DNA of 64,000 nucleotides from Muricea muricata (GCA_963855995.1 OY979717.1:6505428-6569427); one strand, 5' to 3'; shown: positions 53,101-64,000, counted from the stretch's first letter. The notes: generated by a model from the letters alone, not told the origin. Translations and numbers: made by a program.

Positions 53101-56100
53101 AATCTCGAAAGTGCAAATTTATCAGAGTATCGATTCATAAACGAGCAAGATGAGCTACGAAACGCATTTGCGATTTCAAGAAATGCAAATGGAGATCGTA
53201 TGGTAGAACCTGACTAAGCTGAGTCTGTTTCTCAAGACGCCAGTACAAGCAGTGCAAGATCTGTCACTGCATTATCTTTGAGATATTCACAATTACAAAA
53301 CTATGGTGATGCTGAAACCATGAAAAGAAAAGATAAGGCCCAAACTCGGTCGTCATCTACCGGTCGTTTTAAAAAGAAAGCAGTTAATAGCATTCAAGGA
53401 CAGGAGAAAAAGACTGCATCAAATGACAGAAGTACTACGGTTTCGGATTGAGCTTGGACACGTGTGATTCGAACGCGTATGTTTCTCGTGCAAAACGTAC
53501 GCGTTGCTATGCGGAAACTGCCACGTTTCCAAGGGCAAACTTTTTAGTTTGGTCAATGGTAATACGGATATTTACGTTCTAAAAAGTTTGCCCTTGGAAA
53601 CGTGGCAGTTTCCGCATAGCAACGCGTACGTTTCGCACGAGAAACATACGCGTTCGAATCACGCGTGTCCAAGCTCAATCCGAAACCGTAGTATCAAAGA
53701 TCTGTGTTTGCCACCATCAATCAATTTTACCTTGGCTTTGCGTCTAGGTACATTTACGTATTCAGGAGGCTATTAGTAAAACCAGGAACACCGGAACACC
53801 GGAACACCGGAACAACTTCAATCCGGAACACGGAACAACAGAACACTAAAAATTCTTAATTTGTTGAGATTCGAGAAAAAAAAATACCGGGGGATGTGGA
53901 GTTATTGCTGGAATAATTATTGCGTAAATTTCGTAAAACATGCTTTTAACTATTTATAGACTTGCCGATACCTACCAAAGTACCAATATAACAAAGAGAA
54001 ATCAATCACTGAGTAATAAATATTTGCCGGAAAGTAGAAATCAAACCTAGAGTTGTTATTTATTGATAATAAATGGCTTATCTTTATTTATCCTTATTTG
54101 TATGAATTTGGCTGGCATTCGGTCTAAAATGTAACAGTAGTTAATTGGCTTCCATGTTTTTACGAACTCGCTTTTGAGCGGAAAAACATTTTCATCTGTT
54201 ATTCAAACTAGGTTTGGCATTAGAATCTAAAGAGCTATTTATATGGAAGGACAAGATGTCGCTTGAAAGAGGCGAGATATCTCGCCAAGCGGGATGAAAA
54301 TATTCCCAACCCGCTTAATTGCCGGGATCAACGGGTTTTGATCATTTCGAAGTTCCGATAGTTTCAAACATTGTATAGCCCGAATCCGAAATGACAAAAC
54401 AAAAGACGGCAAACCGGCCTCAATAGCTGTAATGTTAATGAATAGTGAAATGCAAACAAAAATTAATCTCACATTTTCATTTACTGGGCTTATCCGTCTC
54501 CTTATAAACAGCTCTTTAATAAAAGCTAGGTTGTCGTGGACAGAAAATAACATTTGAATTGGTTAGTTTGAATTTGAGTTTTTTATTTACATGCGAAGAA
54601 AGAGTGTGGTTCGTGCGAAAAACACCAGAAATAAACATGTATTCGCGCAAGTTAAATCGATATGTTATGCAAGATGTTCTTACAACATTGTCAACAACCT
54701 TGTATTACGTAGTACGTACACTCCTATGTTTCCGAATTGGTCAGACACCTTCATATTTTTAATAACAATGTTGCGGTGCCTGACGTGCTGGAGACAATAT
54801 TTTTTTCAATTTAAACTCATTGGATGGAACGTAACTTAAAAAGTACACATCTGCATTTTAGTGCAAGTTTGTAAAATATAATATAAAATGCCACGTCCCA
54901 ATCATATCAATAAATAACAAGTCTAGGTTTGATTCAGATATTTATTACTCAGAGATTGATTTATGTTCGTTGTATTAATATTATAAAAAAGCATGTTTTA
55001 CGCAGTAATTATTCCAGCAGTAATTCCACACCCCCCCCCCCCGGTATTATTTTCTCGAATTTTTAACAAATTAAGAGTTTTTAGTGTTCCGGTGTTCCGT
55101 GTTCCGGATTGATGCTGTTCCGGTGTTCCTGGTTTTACTAATAGCCTATTCAGGATAGAGTAGCAAACACAGCTTGCATTGTACTGGTGTCTGGAGAAAC
55201 AGACTCAGCTTAGTCAGGTTCTACCATACGATCTCCATTTGCATTTCTTGAAATCGCAAAATGCGTTTCGTAGCTCATCTTGCTCGTTTATGAATCGATA
55301 CTCTAATAAATTTGCACTTTGGAGATTACTGAACTATAAATGTGGTAAACACACTATAAATCTGCCTACGGCGCATTAACCCCGGATTTACAACCCAATT
55401 CCGGTTTTGTGTTTCTCATATCCGCTTCCTTTCGGCCACTGCGATTACTTCCGTTTCCTCTCGATTATAATTTTCTCATTTCCTCTCGACTGCCGAATTT
55501 CATGCTTTCGACTTCGACTCATATGTTTTGGACTTCTCGATTTATATGTTTTCAACTTCGATTTTTATATATTCGACTTCGAATTCGAAATATTCGACTT
55601 CGACTGAAATATTATCGTTCGTATTTTTGTCCGCAACGGAACGCCATACAAGGGTGCAAGTTCAAATCTGAAACTGGTGTAGCATCTCAGAATGTAGTGC
55701 AACAACAGAGAATGTAGTGTAACATCTCAGAATGTAGTGCAATGTTTAAGAATGTAATGAAACATATCCAAATGTAGTGTAACATCTCAGAATGTAGTGT
55801 AACATCTTAGAGTGTAGTGCAACACCTCATAATGTAGTGCTACATCTCCGAATGTAGTGCAACATCTCAATATGTAGTGTAATACCTCAGAATGTAGTGT
55901 AACATCTCGGAATGTTGTGTAACATCTCAGAATGTAGTGTAACATCTCAGAATATAGTGCAACACCTCAGAATGTAGTGTAACATCTCTGAATGTGGTGT
56001 AACATCTCAGAATGTAGTGTAACATCTCAGAATGTGGTACAAAATCTCAGAATGTAGTGTAATATCTCATAATGTAGTGTAACACCTCAGAATTTAATGT

Positions 56101-59100
56101 AACATCTTAGAATGTAGTGTAATATTTCAGAATGTGGTGTAACATCTCAGAATGTAATGTAACATCTCAGAATGTAGTACAAAATCTCAGAATGTAGTGT
56201 AATATCTCAGAGTGTAGTGCAACACCTCAGAATGTTGTGCAACATCTGAGAATGTTGTGTAACATCTCCGAATGCAGTAACATCTCAAAATATAGTGTAG
56301 CATCTAAGAATGTAGTGTAACATCCCAGAACGTAACGTAACATGTCGTGTTATGTTTTTATTACTAGAGATCTTACTTCATTTGGTGCTCAAGTTGTCTA
56401 TGTTAAATATCAAGATCCATCCAGTGTCCTGGTTGCACAACACTTGACAAACACTGTGTTTATAGATAAAGCCCTCATTGTTGTGCCAATTGGGGATGGT
56501 AAGTTTATGAAAAACGTTGGGACCGTAATCAGTGGACGGTTCCAGCAATTCTAAAAGTAGAAACTGAAAAGTGTAGCAAATTCGTCTTTTCAACTCTTTA
56601 TCTCTGTGAGAAAGACAAGAAAGCATACCATTTTTTATCTCATGTGTAATTTTAGAAAATTCAAACGAGGCTAGCCTTTTTTCTCAAAAACGAGTACCCT
56701 TTTTCAATGCTCATCACTAAACAGCGATGCTTTGATTTTATCAAGCTTTTTTTTGTCCATTATCAAGTCTCGAACTGAAATTTGTGACTATATCGCAACC
56801 AGGTATATCATGTATAATCCATGTATAATTCGACATAATAAGTGTTACTCTGGTTTTTGTTAAATGAATGAAATCACCGAACAAAGATTACATTCACGAC
56901 CCAACGTTTCGACACTCCGGTCTAGTGTCTTCATCAGGGGTGGTCTGATGTTGAAACTCACGACCTTATATGCTGTCAAGGTGACGTCATTTACCAACAA
57001 GATGTAAATACTCTTCTGGTAAATGACTTCCGTCATCCCTATTTAAGGCACAAGGGCTCGCATTGATATGCCAGGCTTCCAAACAAAGCCTTTGACCATA
57101 ACGATTGTTAGTGGTAATGACTTTAGAATCTTCCCACGCAATGTTATGGCTTGTTTCACACACGTGTTCAGCCAAAGCTGATTTTGAGCTGTTAAAATTA
57201 GAAACAGCCCTTTGATGTTCTTTCAGACGTGTGCAAAACTGGCGTTTTGTTTGACCCAGATATACTTTCTCGCAATCACCGCATGGTATAGAGTATACAG
57301 CATGTGTTTTCTGATCAGTCGGAACGCGATCCTTGGGTTTCGCAAAAATATGTCCCAATGTCTGAAAGGGTTTCAGGGAAACCTTAATACCACAATTATT
57401 AAGAACTCTCCTGATTGGTTCCGCAGTTCCTTGAATGTACGAGACTATTGCAAAAGAGATGGACTATTGCAAGAGAGATGGACTATTGCAAAAGAGATGG
57501 ACTATTGCAAAAGAGAGGGACTATTGCAAGAGTTTCAACATCAGACCACCCCTGATGAAGACACTAGATCGGAGTGTCGAAACGTTGGGTCGTGAATGTA
57601 ATCTTTGTTCGGTGATTTCATTCATTTAACAAAAACCGGAGTAGCACTTATTATGTCGAATTATCAAGTCTGTTTAAAATGCCGAAAACTGATTTATCAA
57701 TGCTTTTCTGCAAATGAAACTTCCTCCGCAAAGTTAGAAAGGGGTGCCGGTAGCTTTAACGAGGGATTACATATGTTTGCAAAAGATGAAAAAGGGTACC
57801 CTTTTAGCACTTTGCTCTTGTGGCGAGAAGACAAAAAATGGTACTCTTCTTTATCAACTTAGCTGTCACTCAAAAAGGTTGACAAGGGTGCTCAGAATAA
57901 ACACCAGAGGCAGAGAGAATTAAAATCACCGATAAGGGCACTCCTTGCTAAACAAGACGCTTGCTAAGGCGTTCACTCGGAAAATGAGCACATGCACATG
58001 GCGCATTTCGGTTTTTTTGGCATTCGTAAAGAGCTGCTAAGTGGTAATTTCTAGCCTGCGTGCAGGCCCACGTATTAGAAAGAATAGGGGGCCTGCAAGG
58101 AAGACGGTGTATTTTGTAAAACGCCCCTTTTTATTACACGCCCCATTCACAAAAGAACCAGTGACAGCAACCCAAAAAAGTAAACAAACGCGCATCAAAA
58201 TATTGCGGGGTTTGCTCTGCTTATTCGGAATAATGAAAGCATTAGCGGGATAAGCTTGAGACTGCGACCAATTGCGAATTTGCAAGTGCCTATTGATTTC
58301 CGAATTCGGAATCGGCAAGTTGGAGCAAATTTAGCAGAAAACCTGCTTTTAATATTCAACTGTTGAGGAAGTCGTGGGATGCATTCGCATGTACTTCTGT
58401 CGGCGTTGTATTATAGATAAATTGTGTCGTGATCAGACCATGTGTGAAATTCATGCGGACGAAATGTACGAAAAATGTTTAAGTTATTAATTTGGTAAGA
58501 AACTCGTCAAAAGAAGTCTTGTAATAGTCTAATACCGTCTGGTGGCGATTTCTATTGCGCCCTCTTAGAGAAGATCACAGCCCAGCAGAGTGCAATGTGG
58601 TTCGAATATGTTTTAATTACATGCAACTTGCTCTGAATCTTCATCGCGAAAAGAGCTGGGTTTTTCAGAGCAAGAAGAGTCAACTTCAAGTAAAAGAGAA
58701 TTATTTTGTCTAATTTTATATAATTGTTTCTGTCAAGAATAAACATTAAATGTTCTCAACATTGAATATTTTATTGTATCTCTCAAATATATCTTGAATT
58801 ATCTTTCTGTGCTTTCAGTCTTATTGTATTTTTACAAGATCATTAGATTACTGCAGCAGTGATGATCTGTTTTTGATAGAAAAAGGTGACGAGATTCAAT
58901 TGTGACCTAATTGAGAACCTCTGCAACGAATATATTGTTTAATTCAATCTTGAACTTTTCTATAGAATCCAGCAGCAAACAGCCAATCAGAATGCTGCGT
59001 TCGTGTGCGTGCTAACCTATTTCAGAATTAGAAATAGGTTATTTGGGAGGAAATGCATCCTAGCTCGTATATTCTCAAAAACGCCACTGAATGAATCCAG

Positions 59101-62100
59101 AGGAATGAACGCTATCATTTTCTTAACATGTAGCATTTTACTGAAATCTGCTGGGCTATCTCGCTGCCGCGCTCGGCACAGCACACCCAGGCATAAAACG
59201 TAAATATGCAGTGCAATGACAATGTACAAGATTTTGTGATGTGCCCGATTTCTTCTAGTCTTTTTTCTCCCTTCTAATTCAGTGCTAAGAAAACTAGGCC
59301 CCATCAAATTACCAGAATAAGTTGTGTGTGTGATTCCTGGTAATTTCTAGTACGTAATATTCGTTTTACAGCTGTGCTATGATTGCCACTTTTATCTGTT
59401 GGTTTCTACCTTAACAGGCGTCATTCCTGAAGAACATCAAGCGTTGCAGGTGGTTGCACCATCACCTGATCCAATGGGAAACTATGCTGGTGGCTTGATT
59501 AATCAGGTTGAGTTGTGCTAGACACCGTACATACAATATTCATTAATATATAAATATTTCATTTCGATCGAACACCTCCATGCCAGACAAACTACACATT
59601 GTGACTACAATGTTCCAAAATGATGGATGTATTTAGATGCATAAGGTTTTCAATTCACCACATGAAATTTAGTGAGTTAATATATATTTTAGATAAATAT
59701 GAATGTGTCAGTGGGAAATTGTCTAATTTTGAAGAAAAATTCTAATACTTTCAAAATACTGTTGAAAATGGGAACAAAACAATATTAGGTATTTCAATTT
59801 CGCACAATAATTTATAGTTAAAATTTCCCTAAAAGCATGCTGCAGTTGCATGTAGGCAATATCGAGGAGTAAATGCATGGGTGTTAGGTCACAGTCTTGC
59901 AGCAGGATAGTTAGTAAAGGTTTAACTTATATGTTTTAGTGCATACCTGGTATTGTTCAAGCTGTAGTTGGCACGACTCAACCAGTAAGTACAGAATCCA
60001 TACACATTGCAGTGATGTCTGATATACGACACCGATTTCAAGTCTTCTCCGACGTCGTTTCCAGGACATTTTAAAAAATTATTGAAGAAATTACAAATAA
60101 TCATGAGTATGAAAGAGTGTATATGTGATACAGAGTTTTCTGGATTTGCACGAACATTAAGTTTGATTTTTTCGTTTTATATACATAAGATGTATTTTTC
60201 AAAATTTTTTAAACATATAAAGCATCTAAACATTAGTCTGCATCTAAAATTTAGTACAACATACAAGTACTACTCGTAGTACTTGTGAGTTATAGATAAT
60301 CATGATTTTTTTATCAGTTGTAACTAATTTTGTTTAGGTTGTCCGAATGCAACTTACATGTCCACAACCACCACCTCTACCTGATGTGGAACCGTTAAAA
60401 CTGGATGAAATCAGAAGAACTGCTCACGTTCAACATTTACCTAAAGATGTAAGCAGTTCATAGAGTTTGCTTAATTAATCGTCGAAGAGCGACATTTCCC
60501 GTAATTTTATACTGTCTTGAGGTTTGCTGTCTTGAAACCAGGGGCCGGTTGTTCGAAACGGTGGTTAAGATCAAAATAGAAACCAAGTTTAGAGGTCCAT
60601 GCAACAACCAAGCTAAAAGTTTTGAACCTTAATAGAATGATTATGCTTACAACTACATATTTACTGCAAAATAGTTAAGCTAACTGTTTAACGAGTGATG
60701 TGAGAGTGTTATTTAATTTTAACTTATCCACCGTTTACGCTAAACGTGCTTCGAACAACTGGCCCCAGTACATTTGGTGTCGCTGCATGGGCGAGATATC
60801 TCACCGAGATTTCTCGTATGAATGCGACGTGAATTTTTATAGTAAAACCAACAGGAGGCGAGATCAGAGGTAGGCGAGACATCCCGCTAAGCAGGATAAC
60901 ATAAGCGCGTCCTTGTTTGTCTTTTTAGAAATTGTTGTAGTATTTGATATGAGATCACAGTTTAACATTAAAGTGCCTATGCCATGAAATTTTAGCTATC
61001 AACTATTTGTTGATTGCATTGCAAAGATTGCTTAAATAACAATATGACTTCCTTGTATGACGTCACTGCACATGCGTAATGAGGATCTATGGGATTGCTG
61101 ATTTTGTAGCATATGATTACCAGCTAAGATAGTGAACTATACATGCCTAAACTATGATTAATCGTTGATCACGTTGCGAATTAATGATTATTTTTTGAAA
61201 GTTATTACGCACAGTGATGCCATAAGTTGTGGCATATTGAATAAAGTTGAATGTCTCGAAAATTTTACAAAACATGATCATTTTAAGAGATCTTTGCAAT
61301 GCAGTAAAATAGTTGAAAAAATTTCATGTCATAGGCTCTTTTTATTCTTATACAGTATACATAAACTGTGTTAGGTTAAGGCTTCCCAAGATATTCACCT
61401 CAACAACTATATAAGAACTTCATTTTGTTTTCATTTAGATTAACGCTGAACAATTAATGTCATTTTTCTCAGCCTGTGGAGATATTCGCTATGCTCGGAT
61501 CATTGGAGATGATGACGAAACATCTAGGTTGGGGCTCTTGTGTCACATCGAGTTCCTCATGTGATACTTCAACTCTTAACACTCTGGCTAATTTCCATCC
61601 TTATTTTATCGTGTTTAACTTTAACTGCATGTTACCTGATAATATAAATAGTACGCAGCTACATTTATTCCCAATCACAACCATGAATACTAATATGCAA
61701 GCAATCTAAAGAAAGTTTGTTATATCGTACATTCAGTACTGTATATAGATCAACGATCCTGTAAATCCTGAGGTTGCAGGTTGCGATTACGGGCGAGCAT
61801 TTGCCATACCAGGCGCGGTTTCATATTTTGAAGTCTTATCGCAAATACTTGCGTTCGTGTTGTGCGTTGTAAAATACTAAAATCAGACGATTTGCGGGAT
61901 TCACATGAATATGGTTCGGGTGGTTGTTATTAAGAAATGAACATTGATTCGCGAAATATTTGGATACTATCAGAAACTTCGCTGCCTACTGTGTGAAAAA
62001 TTCACGAGTTTGTCTTTGCTTCTAGTAGATATGCATTCATTGAATTTCAAGAAGCAAGTTGCGTTGCAAAAGCTCTACAGTACAATGGAGCCATGTTTGG

Positions 62101-63349
62101 TGGCGAACCACTGAAGTAAGAACTACGGAAGTGAATCTTGTTTCTATGTATAGTAATTTGAGGTAGACTTTCGGACAAACCTTTTGTGCCTTTGCAGGAA
62201 TTGGTGAGCTGCAAACATGAGACAAATTTATATATTTGTAGAGATTGTTTATTAAACCCTTAACTATGAAATCGGTAACGTAGCCGGGTAATGATTTACT
62301 CCTGTTATGCCAGTTTTAATATTTATTTCATTAGAAATTCATTTTTTCACGCTACAGCCTACAGCATGAATTAGATTGTTATAAAACTGTCCAACTTTAT
62401 TACTTGCTTCACTGTAAAGAATAAATTGGTTGTCTCAGATGCATTCTATTTAACCAATATTTTATTGTTTGAAATAACCACAACAAAATATGTGGTTATT
62501 TCAACCAATTTTTAACCAAATAATGTTGGTAATTAGAAAATGCGTTTGCGGCAACCAATATATTTTTACAGTGTGATTAAGTATTTGTAATTTTCTCTGT
62601 AGGGTTTGTTTTGCAAAAACTAACATACATAAACCAGAGAAAGAGATTGCACGCATGAAAAGTGGTTTGGATAAAACTATGAAGAAAGTAACTGAGGCTT
62701 CAAAACTTGTTAGCGAAGAACTTGATGGTAAGTATTAAATACCACTACTGATATATTTTATGCTCGTGGCCATCATTGTTCTTTTGAGGGCCCTGAACTC
62801 AATCGATACTTGTCAATTCTGCTCCCACTTCCTTGTGGCGCTTTGAGTAAGTTCTGTCAGTTTTTGGTAGGTTCTAGTTTTTGATGCATGACATGTTGTA
62901 ATTGTAGGCTGCGTTAAAATGATTGAAATGTCTTTGAATTTATAGATGATCCAAAATCTCGCAGAAGTTCACGAAGTCGGTATGTACATTGTATACACAG
63001 TTGTTAGACAAACCAAAACAATAATTAAGGAACCGAAAACAGTCTCCATGGTTCTGTGCAGTACAGTATATAAAATCGCGCGTTGAAGTTTGGAAGAACA
63101 AGGAAAAAAACAGTGAGATGATTTGCAGATGACATCAATAAATCACGTGACAAATGTTGTCTTTTTTCGAAGTTACTGTAGTATTTCAGAATTTGAATAG
63201 TATATTTCGCTTGTGTTATTAATCCACAACTAACGGCGACTTTAGAGATTGTGTTTGTTTGTATGATATTAAAGGTCGCCATCACGCAGGAAATCTCGTT
63301 CTCGTTCGCCATCAAGATCAAGACGACGGCGAAGTAGATCAAGGTCAAG
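47133..63349 (+). CDS. SREK1: SREK1-like SR-related splicing factor; 3' end outside window
   Basis: Nuclear SR-related protein that modulates splice-site choice. Exons: 47133-47272, 56368-56498, 59418-59506, 59940-59984, 60338-60448, 61439-61527, 62026-62115, 62603-62727, 62946-62979, 63275-63349 (continues); all phases agree, 309 residues so far. RRM1 (about 12-88): TRVIQVTNVAKTATYDQL, FLGGIEEMTIYPT, AQVVYVKYQDPSSVLVAQHL, TNTVFIDKALIVVP. A Pro/Ala linker precedes RRM2 (about 158-232): LDEIRRTAHVQHLPKD, INAEQLMSFFSACGDIRYAR, RYAFIEFQEASCVAKAL, NGAMFGGEPLK. A helix (MKSGLDKTMKKVTEASKL) is followed by the start of an RS domain (SPSRRKSRSRSPSRSRRRR). SRSF11 shares RRM1 but lacks RRM2, so SREK1 fits better. 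Intron 1 is about 9.1 kb of repeats. Confidence 0.92.
47430..48190. other. Intronic block with a 226-residue antisense open frame, function unknown
   Basis: On the minus strand 48167-47487 stays open for 226 codons, unusually long for this AT-rich DNA. I recognise no family. The protein is basic in its middle with a hydrophobic N-terminus (LSLTVFISVSLLHM). The end of the block (ttggcaaaaatgtatgcaaa, atcgcc) recurs inverted at 50685-50755, so it is probably part of a dispersed repeat rather than a gene. Confidence 0.3.
48817..49217. repeat. Tandem duplication of a 200-bp unit
   Basis: Two copies, 48817-49017 and 49018-49217, starting ggcctttgccagccagttca and ending aattaatagcatgtg. They differ at only a few positions, for example aatgcata/aattcata and gggggc/gggagc, so the duplication is young. 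Confidence 0.9.
50797..51965 (-). mobile_element. 5'-truncated LINE (CR1/L2-like)
   Basis: Minus-strand element whose tail is a short microsatellite of the ttaaa type at 50797-50812 with AATAAA just before it. The coding part is the end of ORF2. Truncation lies near 51965, where resemblance to the RT frame stops. Confidence 0.75.
51112..51965 (-). pseudogene. LINE reverse transcriptase C-terminal fragment
   Basis: Open frame; the longest ATG-started part is 51915-51112 (267 residues), and the same frame extends upstream to DSLNTWSYINNMSFN. Diagnostic parts are NASKCKVLTVTRK, KEKDLGVVITSNFTW, LNYATEVWSPS, VQRRATRWIL and LWNKTILVTHQR. These are the thumb and C-terminal parts of non-LTR reverse transcriptases of the CR1/L2/Rex branch. 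The catalytic FADD part is missing, so it is dead. Confidence 0.8.
52285..52388. repeat. 21-bp tandem array in the left arm
   Basis: About five units of cgaattcgaagtcgaatattt. Two or three more lie after the nested insertion (52803-52858). The right arm (55572-55605) has only about two units, so the left arm expanded after the element formed. Confidence 0.85.
52389..52800. mobile_element. 412-bp fold-back MITE
   Basis: The ends gacaatttgcataatggact and agtctattatgcaaattgtc are inverted. The inner arms (ttgtattacgcgcggaaaaa, gttaccattttcgc and inverses) pair to the centre. Family members are at 41624-42580 and 20920-21165. Confidence 0.8.
53435..53691. mobile_element. Near-perfect palindromic MITE, TA target
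   Basis: Arms of about 110 bases: ctacggtttcggattgagct, cgaacgcgtatgtttctcgt, gcggaaactgccacgtttcc, aagggcaaactttttag, and their inverses. Loop about 30 bases. TA on both sides suggests a mariner-type target. The two arms differ at only a few bases. Confidence 0.85.
53768..55146. mobile_element. 1.38-kb Mutator-like fold-back element with 9-bp TSD
   Basis: The ends ggctattagtaaaaccagga and tcctggttttactaatagcc are perfect inverses. The duplication tattcagga flanks both (53759-53767, 55147-55155). Arms of about 300 bases contain caccggaacaccggaacacc, tctagg...tttgat and the inverse. A 9-bp duplication and long terminal repeats fit non-autonomous MULEs. The centre holds another element at 54228-54523. 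Confidence 0.82.
54228..54523. mobile_element. Small TIR element nested in the Mutator-like copy
   Basis: The ends aaagagctatttatatggaa and ctccttataaacagctcttt are inverted with mismatches. The inside carries ggcgagatatctcgcc, also seen in the block at 60785-60895. Confidence 0.5.
55677..56340. repeat. 20-bp minisatellite, about 33 copies, beside SREK1 exon 2
   Basis: Unit aacatctcagaatgtagtgt with scattered single-base changes. The array starts about 25 bases after the end of the 3.4-kb element and stops about 27 bases before the exon 2 start at 56368. Most units contain a ctcag, so it brings many AG dinucleotides upstream of the real acceptor (ttactag). Confidence 0.92.
56987..57358 (-). 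pseudogene. Penelope-like GIY-YIG endonuclease fragment
   Basis: Frame of 123 residues with HAVYSIPCGDCEKVYLGQTK, RQFCTRLKEHQRAV and SALAEHVCETSHNIAWED. The Tyr-Ser-Ile, Cys pair and Tyr-Leu-Gly spacing and the H..C..H pattern match Penelope-type GIY-YIG domains. Only the nuclease end is present. Confidence 0.75.
57440..57532. repeat. 18-19-bp tandem repeat in PLE cassette
   Basis: About five units of gactattgcaaaagagatg, with a gagagatg or gagaggga variant. It lies between the GIY-YIG frame and the right arm. Confidence 0.85.
58054..58260. repeat. Dispersed repeat, copy 1 (sister at 63762)
   Basis: Begins tagcctgcgtgcaggccc and shares gggcctgcaag, ttttgtaaaacgcccctttt, gtgacagcaacccaaaa and gtttgctctgcttattc with the copy at 63762-63985 in the same order and strand. 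Intronic. No coding family recognised. Confidence 0.75.
60539..60768. mobile_element. TIR MITE in SREK1 intron
   Basis: The ends ccaggggccggttgttcgaa and ttcgaacaactggccccag are inverted, with aacggtgg and ccaccgtt just inside. About 230 bases, no coding content. The target duplication is not clear. Confidence 0.7.
60785..60895. repeat. Degenerate gcgagatatctc repeat
   Basis: Contains gggcgagatatctcaccgag, aggcgagatcagagg and gcgagacatcccgc. Related blocks occur at 54262-54300 and, more weakly, at 2460-2530, so it is an old dispersed family. Confidence 0.4.
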
Positions 63350-63761
63350 GTATATAGCATCTAAATCTTTAATTGATCAATCCCAATCAGTTCAAGTATT
63401 TTCTGTGATATTCCAACTGTCAGTGATGCCGAGAGTTTTCTGCAAGTGTGCTTCAGAATGATACTTCTTTGCGAATTCGCGATCTTTTCCTTAACTGGGT
63501 ATGAGTACATCAAAATAACACTTGTTAAGCAAGTTCGAAATGCACGTGTCGAGTGCCGCGTGCGTACGGCTCTAAAAGTTCAAATATAGACTATGAACTG
63601 CCACTGACCGTCAACTCACTGACAATTTTCCCCTAATAGCCTGAGCAAGCCCCCCTTCCCCGTTAGTTGGGATAACCGGTCCACCAGGTTGGCCCACTCC
63701 GAACCTATAATGACGTAACCGTCACTGTCATGTTTATTTTGTACTATATCAGGTTTGAGTT

Positions 63762-63985
63762 AGCCTGCGTGCAGGCCAGGTGTAGGCCCACGGATGAGAG
63801 GGAATAGTGGGCCTGCAAGAAAGACCCTCTATTTTGTAAAACGCCCCTTTTTATAAAAAAGAACCAATGACAGCAACCCAAAAAGTAAGCAAACACGCAT
63901 CAAAATGTTGCGGTTTGCTCTGCTTATTCTGAATAAAACAATAGCTGGATTAGCTCGAAACTACGAATAATTGCGAATTTCCAAT
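63762..63985. repeat. Dispersed repeat, copy 2
   Basis: Second copy of the tagcctgcgtgcaggcc repeat, downstream of the last SREK1 exon in the window. It carries a 12-base or so duplication at its start (caggccaggtgtaggccc) that copy 1 lacks. Confidence 0.7.
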
Positions 63986-64000
63986 CATCATCATCGATTT

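Larger units (their letters stand above)
52238..55648. mobile_element. 3.4-kb inverted-repeat element with nested insertions
   Basis: Left arm about 52238-53262 and right arm about 55165-55648 are inverses: ends tatggcgttccgttgcggac and gtccgcaacggaacgccata, and inner blocks ggttgtaaatccggggttaa, gagatcgtatggtagaacct and gactaagctgagtctgtttc. The hexamer caaggg flanks both ends (52232-52237, 55649-55654). The left arm is broken by a fold-back at 52389-52800; the middle holds 53435-53691 and 53768-55146. No transposase frame is visible. The superfamily is unknown. Confidence 0.75.
56829..57663 (-). mobile_element. Penelope-like GIY-YIG cassette between inverted repeats
   Basis: Arms 56829-56957 and 57536-57663 are inverses: cgacataataagtg, gaatgaaatcaccgaacaaa, gacccaacgtttcgacactc, gtgtcttcatcaggggtggt. 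The GIY-YIG reading frame lies between, on the minus strand. No RT remains. Same layout as the element at 33748-35090 but a different family by sequence. Confidence 0.8.

Noticed and set aside
55677-56340. CRISPR array, suggested by regular 20-bp units
   Set aside because: Units are head to tail without unique spacers and lie in an animal intron; it is a minisatellite.

Overview
This is nuclear DNA from an AT-rich, intron-rich animal genome. Seven protein-coding genes can be read, five of them by splicing through GT-AG introns with matching phase. The gene set (eIF2D, leishmanolysin-like protease, an O-fucosyltransferase-like enzyme, an F-box/WD40 protein, Vasa, ATG4 and an SREK1-type splicing factor) is metazoan. 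Vasa is a germ-line helicase of animals. The compact genes, Penelope-like and CR1/L2-like retroelements and many fold-back MITEs suggest an early-branching animal such as a cnidarian. That placement is inference.

Layout. About 316-7819 (+) holds the last 15 exons of EIF2D; the 5' end lies outside the window. Two intronless genes follow on the minus strand: a leishmanolysin-like metallopeptidase (8507-10540) and a type II membrane O-fucosyltransferase-like protein (12589-13884). From 13.9 to 17 kb there is repeat-rich intergenic DNA. An F-box/WD40 gene runs 17022-24041 (-), vasa/DDX4 runs 25306-32687 (-, nine exons, 710 aa, complete), and an ATG4C/D-type autophagy protease runs 36939-45614 (-, eleven exons, about 496 aa, complete). 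An SREK1-like gene starts at 47133 (+), head-to-head with ATG4, and leaves the window inside its RS domain. These are ordinary housekeeping, autophagy, RNA-processing and germ-line genes. There is no operon-like logic linking them.

The accessory interest is in the repeats. Two GIY-YIG fragments of Penelope-like retroelements are each enclosed by inverted terminal repeats (33.7-35.1 kb and 56.8-57.7 kb). Further PLE remnants lie at 18, 30.2 and 35.8 kb. The first intron of SREK1 is about 9.1 kb. It holds a truncated LINE, a 200-bp tandem duplication, a 3.4-kb inverted-repeat element with at least three other fold-back elements nested in it, a solo PLE cassette and a roughly 33-copy 20-bp minisatellite that ends just before exon 2. 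Several DNA-transposon derivatives have readable target-site duplications: 8 bp (hAT-like), 9 bp (Mutator-like), TTA (Harbinger-like) and TA (mariner-like).

I found no CRISPR array, no bacterial operon and no clearly new enzymatic system. The most unusual structure is the nested inverted-repeat complex at 52.2-55.7 kb. All exon boundaries were read by eye from splice consensus, phase and remembered family sequence, without alignment tools.
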